In this document: positions 58,449-64,000 of the stretch, piece by piece
Layout of the letters: every line of letters begins with the position of its first letter
How positions within the stretch are numbered: the stretch's first letter is position 1
Origin: CAIYZT01 sp031385445
GTDB taxonomy: Bacteria > Pseudomonadota > Alphaproteobacteria > Rhodobacterales > Rhodobacteraceae
DNA: 64,000 nt
Direction of reading: 5' to 3'
NCBI GenBank assembly: GCA_031385445.1
Contig: JANNBM010000051.1
Coordinates: 124,001-188,000, forward strand
Program-made: the position numbers and the translations under genes
The notes under the pieces: generated by a model
What the model saw: the letters and a program-made list of their open reading frames with translations, nothing else
Databases searched by the model: none
What the model was told of the DNA's origin: nothing

Positions 58449-59965
58449 GCGATCAGGCTTTTCCCGGTCATCTCGGGCGCCAGCGGCAGGCCCATCAGGC
58501 CCAGCAACGTCGGCGCCAGATCGGCCAGTCGCCCGCCTTGCCGCAGGCTGGCCCCCGCCGGCCCGCCAACCAGAATAACCGGCACCGGGTTCACCGTATG
58601 GGCGGTGTGCGGTTGCAACGTCACCGGATCGACCATCAGTTCGCAGTTGCCATGATCTGCCGTCACAATCATCGCCCCCCCGACATTTTTCAGCGCGACA
58701 AGCGCGCGGCCAAGCCCCGCATCCACCGCCTCACACGCTTTGATTGCGGCGGGCAGACTGCCGGTATGGCCCACCATATCGGGATTGGCAAAGTTCACCA
58801 CGATCAGATCATAGCCCTTTTCGATCCCCGCCACCAACTGATCGCTCACCTCGCCCGCGCTCATGTCCGGCTGCAGATCATAGGTCGCAACCTTGGGCGA
58901 GGGCGCCATATAGCGGTCTTCGCCCGGATAAGGCACCTCGCGCCCGCCGTTCAGGAAAAAGGTGACATGGGGGTATTTTTCCGTCTCGGCCAGCCGCAGC
59001 TGCGTCAGCCCCTGCGCCGAAACCCATTCGCCAAGGCAGTTCACAATCACCCGCTTGGGAAAAGCGGTGCCCATGAACCCGTTGTGATCGCTGGAATATT
59101 CCACCATCCCCAGCATTACAGCCCATTTCGGGCGCGGCCCGGTGTCAAACCCGGCAAAGTCCGGCTGCCCAAAGGCCGCCAAAATCTCGCGCGCGCGGTC
59201 CGACCGGAAATTCAGACAAAACACCCCGTCGCCGTCTTTTGCGCCCGCATAACCGCCGATCACCGTCGGGGCCAGAAATTCATCCGTCTCGCCCTTGGCA
59301 TAGCTTTGCGCGACCGCCGCATTCGCATCCGCCGCCTGCGCGCCTTTGCCGCTGATCATCGCGTCATAGGCGCGGCTGACCCGCTCCCATCTGTTGTCGC
59401 GGTCCATCGCCCAATAGCGCCCGCAAACCGTGGCAACCTGCGCGCCCGCAGGCAGGGAAATCACCAGTTGCGCCACAAACGCCGCCGCCGAAGACGGCGC
59501 CACATCGCGCCCATCAGTGATGGCATGCAGCGCGACCGGAACCCCCTGCGCCGTGATCGCGCGGGCAGCGGCGAGCACATGGTTCAAATGCCCATGCACC
59601 CCGCCGTCCGAGATGACCCCCATCAGATGCGCGGTCCCCCCCGTCGCCCGCAGCTTGGCTGCAAAGGCCAGAACCTCGGGGTTCAGCGCGAAAGAGCCAT
59701 CCTCGACCGCAAGGTCAATCGCGCCCAGATCCATCGCAACCACCCGCCCCGCGCCGATATTGGTGTGGCCAACCTCGGAATTGCCCATCTGCCCCGTGGG
59801 CAGGCCGACATCAGGGCCAAAAGTTGTCAGCGTGGCATGGGGGCAGTTGGCCCAGATCCGGTTGAAATTGGGCACCGCCGCCTGCGCCGGCGCCGAATAC
59901 TGCGGAAATTGCCCCAGACCCCAACCGTCCAGAATGCACAGAACCACAGGTTTTGAAGGGGTCAT
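58445..59965 (-). CDS. gpmI: 2,3-bisphosphoglycerate-independent phosphoglycerate mutase
   Basis: This 506-residue two-domain metalloenzyme interconverts 3- and 2-phosphoglycerate. The catalytic serine is in GQMGNSEVGHTNIGAGR near residue 63 and metal ligands recur in VCILDGWG, NPDMVGHTGS and TADHGNCE. ATG 59965 (MTPSKPVVLCILDGWG) fits; the 28-codon extension was rejected. Its 3' end overlaps envC, and 165 bases separate it from rlmH upstream. Confidence 0.96.
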   Translation of the reverse strand: MTPSKPVVLCILDGWGLGQFPQYSAPAQAAVPNFNRIWANCPHATLTTFGPDVGLPTGQMGNSEVGHTNIGAGRVVAMDLGAIDLAVEDGSFALNPEVLAFAAKLRATGGTAHLMGVISDGGVHGHLNHVLAAARAITAQGVPVALHAITDGRDVAPSSAAAFVAQLVISLPAGAQVATVCGRYWAMDRDNRWERVSRAYDAMISGKGAQAADANAAVAQSYAKGETDEFLAPTVIGGYAGAKDGDGVFCLNFRSDRAREILAAFGQPDFAGFDTGPRPKWAVMLGMVEYSSDHNGFMGTAFPKRVIVNCLGEWVSAQGLTQLRLAETEKYPHVTFFLNGGREVPYPGEDRYMAPSPKVATYDLQPDMSAGEVSDQLVAGIEKGYDLIVVNFANPDMVGHTGSLPAAIKACEAVDAGLGRALVALKNVGGAMIVTADHGNCELMVDPVTLQPHTAHTVNPVPVILVGGPAGASLRQGGRLADLAPTLLGLMGLPLAPEMTGKSLIA

Positions 59966-60093
59966 GGCGGTGCCTTTGCTGACTTTTGGCCCTTTGAATA
60001 CTTGGACCAGCCGGAATGGGCAACGCTTGTCCGCTCGGCGGCTGTGCATTGTGATGGTTTAACCTGCCTTGGCAGCGCGAACCCGGTTCATCA

Positions 60094-60124
60094 CCACGCG
60101 TGATTTTTTGCAGAAAAATCGTGG
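60094..60124 (-). other. Hairpin in the rlmH-gpmI spacer
   Basis: GATTTTT (60102-60108) pairs with AAAAATC (60114-60120) over a 5-base loop, extended by CCAC/GTGG. Nearby CCCGGTTCA occurs twice (60082 and 60125). It might attenuate gpmI or mark rlmH ends; no T-tract supports a true terminator. Confidence 0.35.
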
Positions 60125-60130
60125 CCCGGT

Positions 60131-60601
60131 TCAAACCCGGTGATACGGCCCGCCGCCCAGAATCGTCGCGGCCCGGTACAGCTGTTCGGCCAGCATCACC
60201 CGCACCAGCATATGTGGCCAGACCATCGCGCCAAAACTGATCGCGGCATCGGCTCTGCCGCGCAAGCCTGGGTCAATCCCGTCCGCCCCGCCGATCACAA
60301 AGGCCAGATCCTGCTGCCCGTCGTCGCGCCAGCGCGCGATCTGCGCCGCGAAGTCGGGGCTGCTGAAGGCCCGGCCGCGCTCGTCCATCACTGCCAGAAC
60401 CGCGCCCGCAGGCACCGCGCGCGCCAAAAGCTCGGCCTCGGCGGCCATGCCTGCGTTCTTTTTGTCTTCCACCTCATGCTCGGTGATGGGGCCAAGGCCC
60501 AAGGGCCGCCCCGTGCGGTCAAACCGCAGCATGTAATCGCGGATCAGATCGCGCTCCGGCCCGGCGCGCAGCCGCCCCACAGCGCAGATATGCACCCGCA
60601 A
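60131..60601 (-). CDS. rlmH: 23S rRNA (pseudouridine-1915 N3)-methyltransferase RlmH
   Basis: This 156-residue SPOUT methyltransferase has the trefoil-knot motif LAFVIGGADGIDPGL near residue 100 and a C-terminal LVRVMLAEQLYRA...YHRV. It methylates pseudouridine 1915 in the 23S rRNA decoding-side loop. I chose TTG 60601, which gives the exact family N-terminus (RVHICAVGRLRAGPE), the usual length and a five-base gap from rsfS. A longer ATG start at 60640 would overlap rsfS. Confidence 0.93.
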   Translation of the reverse strand: MRVHICAVGRLRAGPERDLIRDYMLRFDRTGRPLGLGPITEHEVEDKKNAGMAAEAELLARAVPAGAVLAVMDERGRAFSSPDFAAQIARWRDDGQQDLAFVIGGADGIDPGLRGRADAAISFGAMVWPHMLVRVMLAEQLYRAATILGGGPYHRV

Positions 60602-60606
60602 GGCCC

Positions 60607-60993
60607 TCAGGCCCCGCGATGCGCGCTTCCCGGAAGCCACATCTTTTCCAGCTGATAGAACTCGCGCACTTCGGGGCGGAACACATGCACGATCACATCG
60701 CGCCCGTCGATCAGCACCCAGTCGCCGGTCTCTTTGCCTTCCATCTTGGCGTTCATGCCAAAATCAAAGCGCAGCTTGTCCACCAGCTTTTCCGCGATGG
60801 ACCCGACCTGCCGCGACGAGCGGCCCGAGCAGATCACCATGTAATCGGCCACGTCCGAGCGCCCGCGCAGATCGATCTGCACGACCTCTTCGGCCTTGTC
60901 ATCCTCAACCGAGGCAAGGACCGCAGCCAGAACCTGTTCCGAAGTATACTCTGCGTCGGTGCTGGTACGCACAACACGCGGGCCAACCGGCAA
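60607..60993 (-). CDS. rsfS: Ribosome silencing factor RsfS
   Basis: This protein of at least 128 residues of the Iojap family binds ribosomal protein uL14 and blocks subunit joining in poor conditions. It carries DVADYMVICSGRSSRQVGSI, GDWVLIDGRDVIVHVFRPE and FYQLEKMW. The annotated TTG start (60993) is conservative. An in-frame CTG at 61020 lies seven bases after a perfect GGAGG and would add nine residues (LSHSDPATG). It is upstream of rlmH in the usual pair. Confidence 0.93.
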   Translation of the reverse strand: MPVGPRVVRTSTDAEYTSEQVLAAVLASVEDDKAEEVVQIDLRGRSDVADYMVICSGRSSRQVGSIAEKLVDKLRFDFGMNAKMEGKETGDWVLIDGRDVIVHVFRPEVREFYQLEKMWLPGSAHRGA

Positions 60994-61020
60994 TCCGGTG
61001 GCGGGGTCAGAATGAGACAG

Positions 61021-61421
61021 GACAGAACCTCCAATTAGCGCGCCAATTGTCCCCGGCGCCGGGGCTTGCGTCTCACAGTATCATCGCAGCGCGGCAACCT
61101 CAACGGCAGAGCAAGCCGCGCGAATACCCCCCGCGCCCGCCCATCACAAGGCATTTTGTGCACGAGCCCCGGTTTTCGCCGGGTAAAAATCGGCGCGGCG
61201 GGTCTTTTCTGCATCAAACCCCGCCGCAAACCATCTTGCAAAAACGCCCGTTCCCGGGTAACACCCCGGCCCATGACCCCGGTTTTCAACATCACCGATC
61301 ACGACCGTTTGCCATGGCGCTTTACCGCGTTCATGCGGTCAATTCTGTCCGGCCCGCGCTGACCATCACTGGTCCTGCGTCCGCCCATCCCATTCCCATC
61401 CGCCAAACTGAAAGTTGAGCC
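61021..61421. other. rsfS-leuC divergent spacer
   Basis: About 400 bases between the minus-strand rsfS and plus-strand leuC. It carries the rsfS ribosome-binding site (61028-61032 on the minus strand) and a possible short ORF at 61273-61362. No clear -35/-10 pair for leuC was seen, and no leucine-rich leader peptide or T-tract terminator that would mark attenuation. Confidence 0.3.
61273..61362 (+). CDS. Possible 29-residue small ORF upstream of leuC
   Basis: The frame begins MTPVFNITDHDRLPWRFTAF, has ordinary codon use for this genome and ends TGA 59 bases before leuC. It lacks a good ribosome-binding site and is not leucine-rich. It may be a real microprotein or chance. No family recognised. 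Confidence 0.2.
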   Translation: MTPVFNITDHDRLPWRFTAFMRSILSGPR

Positions 61422-62840
61422 ATGACCGCTCGTACGCTTTATGACAAAATCTGGGACGAGCATGTCGCCCATCAGGCCGATGACGGCACCTGCCTTTTGT
61501 ACATCGACCGCCACCTCGTGCACGAAGTGACCAGCCCGCAAGCCTTTGAGGGCCTGCGCATGACGGGCCGCAAGGTCCGCGCGCCGGAAAAGACCATCGC
61601 GGTGCCCGATCATAACGTGCCGACCACGCTGGACCGCGCCAATGCCGCGACCATGACCGAAGACAGCCGCGTTCAGGTGGCCGCGCTGGACACCAACGCC
61701 AAGGAATTCGGCATCCATTACTATCCGGTGACCGATGTTCGCCAAGGCATCGTGCATATCGTGGGCCCCGAACAGGGCTGGACCCTGCCCGGCATGACCG
61801 TGGTGTGCGGCGACAGCCATACCGCCACGCATGGCGCATTCGGCGCGCTTGCGCATGGCATCGGCACGTCTGAGGTCGAACATGTTCTGGCCACTCAGAC
61901 GCTCATTCAGCGCAAGGCGAAGAATTTCAAGGTGGAAATCACCGGAAGCCTGCTGCCCGGCGTGACCGCCAAGGACATCACCCTGTCGGTGATTGGCGCG
62001 ACGGGCACGGCGGGCGGCACGGGCTATGTCATTGAATACTGCGGGCAGGCGATTCGCGAATTGTCGATGGAAGGCCGCATGACGGTCTGCAACATGGCCA
62101 TCGAAGGCGGGGCGCGTGCCGGTTTGATTGCGCCCGATGACAAGACCTATGCCTATTGCCTTGGCCGCCCGCATGCGCCCAAAGGGGCAGAATGGGATGC
62201 GGCGGTCACCTATTGGAAGACGCTCTTTTCCGATGATACCGCCCATTGGGACAAGGTTATCACGCTCAAAGGCGAAGATATCGCGCCCGTCGTGACATGG
62301 GGCACCTCGCCCGAGGATGTTCTGCCGATCACCGGCATCGTGCCCAGCCCGTCGGATTTCACCGGCGGCAAGGTTGATGCCGTGAAGCGCTCGCTTGATT
62401 ACATGGGCCTGACGCCGGGCATGAAGCTGTCCGATATTCAGATCGACACCGTGTTCATCGGGTCTTGCACCAACGGCCGGATCGAAGATCTGCGCGCGGC
62501 GGCGGCGATCCTGAAGGGCAAGAAGAAAAAGGACGGCCTGCGCGCCATGGTCGTGCCCGGTTCGGGCCTTGTCCGCGCGCAAGCCGAAGCCGAGGGTCTG
62601 GCGCAGATCTTCATCGACGCCGGGTTTGAATGGCGTCTGGCGGGCTGCTCGATGTGCCTGGCGATGAACCCAGACCAGCTTGCGCCGGGCGAGCGCTGCG
62701 CCGCGACCTCGAACCGCAACTTTGAGGGCCGTCAGGGCCGGGGCGGGCGTACGCATCTTCTGTCGCCTGCAATGGCCGCTGCGGCTGCGATCACCGGGCA
62801 TCTGACCGATGTGCGCGATGTGTTGACTGAAAAAGCGTAA
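61422..62840 (+). CDS. leuC: 3-isopropylmalate dehydratase large subunit
   Basis: This 472-residue aconitase-family protein isomerises 2- to 3-isopropylmalate in leucine synthesis. The 4Fe-4S cysteines are in FIGSCTNGRIEDL near residue 347 and in GCSMCLAMNPD near 408-411. CGDSHTATHGAFG and TSNRNFEGRQG are intact. It lies 11 bases ahead of leuD. Confidence 0.97.
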   Translation: MTARTLYDKIWDEHVAHQADDGTCLLYIDRHLVHEVTSPQAFEGLRMTGRKVRAPEKTIAVPDHNVPTTLDRANAATMTEDSRVQVAALDTNAKEFGIHYYPVTDVRQGIVHIVGPEQGWTLPGMTVVCGDSHTATHGAFGALAHGIGTSEVEHVLATQTLIQRKAKNFKVEITGSLLPGVTAKDITLSVIGATGTAGGTGYVIEYCGQAIRELSMEGRMTVCNMAIEGGARAGLIAPDDKTYAYCLGRPHAPKGAEWDAAVTYWKTLFSDDTAHWDKVITLKGEDIAPVVTWGTSPEDVLPITGIVPSPSDFTGGKVDAVKRSLDYMGLTPGMKLSDIQIDTVFIGSCTNGRIEDLRAAAAILKGKKKKDGLRAMVVPGSGLVRAQAEAEGLAQIFIDAGFEWRLAGCSMCLAMNPDQLAPGERCAATSNRNFEGRQGRGGRTHLLSPAMAAAAAITGHLTDVRDVLTEKA

Positions 62841-62851
62841 GGACCGGACCA

Positions 62852-63457
62852 ATGGAAAAATTCACCACCCTCACCGGCATCGCTGCACCCATGGCGCTGG
62901 TCAATATCGACACGGACATGATCATCCCGAAACAGTTTTTGAAAACCATTGCCCGCACCGGGCTGGGCAAGAACCTGTTTGACGAGATGCGCTATACGCT
63001 CGATGGGGCCGAAATCCCGGATTTCGTGCTGAACCAGCCCGCCTACCGCCATGCGGAAATCATCGTTGCGGGCGATAATTTCGGCTGCGGGTCCAGCCGC
63101 GAACACGCGCCTTGGGCGCTTCTGGATTTCGGCATCCGCTGCGTGATTTCCACCAGCTTTGCCGACATCTTTTATAACAACTGTTTCAAGAACGGCATCC
63201 TGCCCATTGTTTTGCCGCAGGAACAGGTCGATATCCTGATGGCTGACGCCAAAAAGGGCGCCAATGCCCGCCAGACCATTGACCTGCACGCGCAGACCGT
63301 CACCGCATCGGACGGCCAAAATTTTGCGTTCGACGTGGACCCTCACCGAAAGCATTGCCTGATCAATGGATTGGACGATATCGGCCTGACGCTGGAAAAA
63401 GCTGCCTCAATTGATTCTTTTGAAAAACAGAACGCCGCTTTGCGCCCTTGGGCCTGA
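62852..63457 (+). CDS. leuD: 3-isopropylmalate dehydratase small subunit
   Basis: This 201-residue swivel-domain partner of LeuC starts MEKFTTLTGIAAPMALVNID. The substrate-binding block AGDNFGCGSSREHAPWALLD appears near residue 70, followed by STSFADIFYNNCFKNG. It ends in front of a clear terminator. Confidence 0.97.
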   Translation: MEKFTTLTGIAAPMALVNIDTDMIIPKQFLKTIARTGLGKNLFDEMRYTLDGAEIPDFVLNQPAYRHAEIIVAGDNFGCGSSREHAPWALLDFGIRCVISTSFADIFYNNCFKNGILPIVLPQEQVDILMADAKKGANARQTIDLHAQTVTASDGQNFAFDVDPHRKHCLINGLDDIGLTLEKAASIDSFEKQNAALRPWA

Positions 63458-63482
63458 ATCCCCTCTAAACCACTACATATAG

Positions 63483-63520
63483 GGCCGTCTTCGCTGAAAC
63501 AGTCGAGGCGGCCTTTTTCT
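63483..63520 (+). terminator. Intrinsic terminator after leuD
   Basis: GGCCG-TCTTCG (from 63483) pairs with CGAGGCGGCC (63104-relative end at 63113 of the arm, i.e. 63504-63513) apart from one bulged base, followed by TTTTTCTT. Confidence 0.8.
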
Positions 63521-63620
63521 TGCCACAGGGCTGATTCAATCCTGCAACACCCTTTCCCTGAAACAGCCTGATTGCAGGCGTTTATTGGCGCCTACGGTTG
63601 CGAGCGGTCGCGAAAGAAGG

Positions 63621-63670
63621 CACAAATTGGGCAAGATTAAGGCAGGCCGTCACAATTGGGCGGCAATAGG
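63621..63670 (+). repeat. Two imperfect direct repeats upstream of the last gene
   Basis: CACAAATTGGGC (63621) and CACAATTGGGC (63651) are spaced about 30 bases apart, each followed by a GCAA/GGCAA-type segment. Three-turn spacing upstream of a start codon suggests a regulator-binding pair. No known consensus matched. Confidence 0.35.
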
Positions 63671-63725
63671 CGGGACAAAGCCAGCGCAAAGCACACTGGC
63701 TGACCGGAAGAGGGGTACTGAGGCA

Positions 63726-64000
63726 GTGGTTTCCAACCTGACGGGAGCGATCTTTCGCGCCGCGCTTGTGATGATGCTTATCGCAACGCCGTCGGCGATC
63801 CTGATCAATCCATCGGTTGATTCCCGGCAAATGGTCGCGCTTGTCGCCCTGTTCGCAAGCCTGCTTACCTTCGTCGAATACTACGCGATGTATCCCGGCA
63901 TTGTTGAATTTCGGGATGCCAAACCGTTCAACCGTATCCGCTTTTCCATGCTTTTCGTCACGGTGGTTTCCCTGTCTGTGATCGAATCGGGCCGTGTGGA
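63726..64000 (+). CDS. Unidentified membrane protein, N-terminal part (3' end outside window)
   Basis: GTG 63726 opens a frame that runs to the window edge (91 codons seen). AGAGGGG lies 11 bases upstream. Three hydrophobic segments are visible: ALVMMLIATPSAILI, MVALVALFASLLTF and SMLFVTVVSLSVI, separated by short charged loops (YPGIVEFRDAKPFNRIRF). It follows leuCD after a terminator. I do not recognise a family; leuB often lies nearby downstream in this group. Confidence 0.65.
   Translation, partial: MVSNLTGAIFRAALVMMLIATPSAILINPSVDSRQMVALVALFASLLTFVEYYAMYPGIVEFRDAKPFNRIRFSMLFVTVVSLSVIESGRV

Noticed and set aside
1..64000. CRISPR arrays, transposases, prophage genes, tRNA or rRNA genes
   Set aside because: None seen on either strand. 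There were no regularly spaced repeats, no tRNA T-loop with matching acceptor stems and no rRNA stretches.

Overview
The window looks like the origin-proximal chromosome of a Rhodobacteraceae alphaproteobacterium (roseobacter/Rhodobacter group). It opens inside dnaA and runs dnaA-dnaN-recF-(GNAT)-(LysE)-gyrB. It also has group-typical blocks: hemD / mitofilin-like / hemY beside tsaD-gpsA, petP-petR, xseB-ispA-dxs, rppH-ctpA-envC-gpmI-rlmH-rsfS and leuC-leuD. The DNA is GC-rich and densely packed, with many 4-base ATGA overlaps. I see no transposase, prophage gene, CRISPR array, rRNA or tRNA. Genus-level assignment is not possible from sequence reading alone.

Layout. 1-6647: replication and repair genes plus an acetyltransferase and a LysE-type exporter. 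6693-11138: heme and membrane genes on the minus strand, then divergent tsaD-gpsA and small conserved genes up to 13231. 13247-15414: a candidate rod-shaped small RNA, a DUF2853 gene and ahcY (minus strand). 15565-20495: a Ktr-type potassium system, an HD hydrolase, a queuosine-precursor transporter, a short structured transcription unit with an 18-codon ORF, arfB and a kinase. 20492-24775: pncB, a hybrid sensor kinase and pncA. 24928-31002: trhO and the convergent petP-petR-deacetylase-xseB-ispA-dxs run. 31140-38906: ilvE, fxsA, secB, hemC, a desaturase, rlmN, an IalB-like protein, asparaginase and DUF2794. 38920-41613: an NlpC/P60 hydrolase, an M17 peptidase and an HPt-like protein.

41756-44404 is a bicarbonate module: beta-carbonic anhydrase, a decayed 0.7-kb spacer, an SbtA-type bicarbonate permease and an SbtB-type PII protein. 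46179-54344 is a sugar or cyclitol catabolic island. It holds an L-fuconate dehydratase-like enzyme, a LacI regulator, two Gfo/Idh dehydrogenases, an IolE-like isomerase, an IolC-like kinase, IolB and a class II aldolase. Its two divergent operons meet at a perfect 16-bp LacI-type palindrome. 54387-64000 holds zapE, the rppH-to-rsfS run, leuCD and the start of an unidentified membrane protein.

The observation I rate highest is the short transcription unit at about 18886-19110, just upstream of the ribosome-rescue gene arfB. A 17-base stretch is complementary to the 16S rRNA 3' end (from general knowledge of that end) and leads directly into an 18-codon ORF. About 100 bases downstream the same RNA carries an imitation of the 16S tail that can pair with the ribosome-binding site and start codon, and the unit ends in a strong intrinsic terminator. 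This could be a ribosome-availability switch. The second candidate is a roughly 100-nt rod-like RNA at 13247-13350 (minus strand) whose terminator arm has two competing partners.
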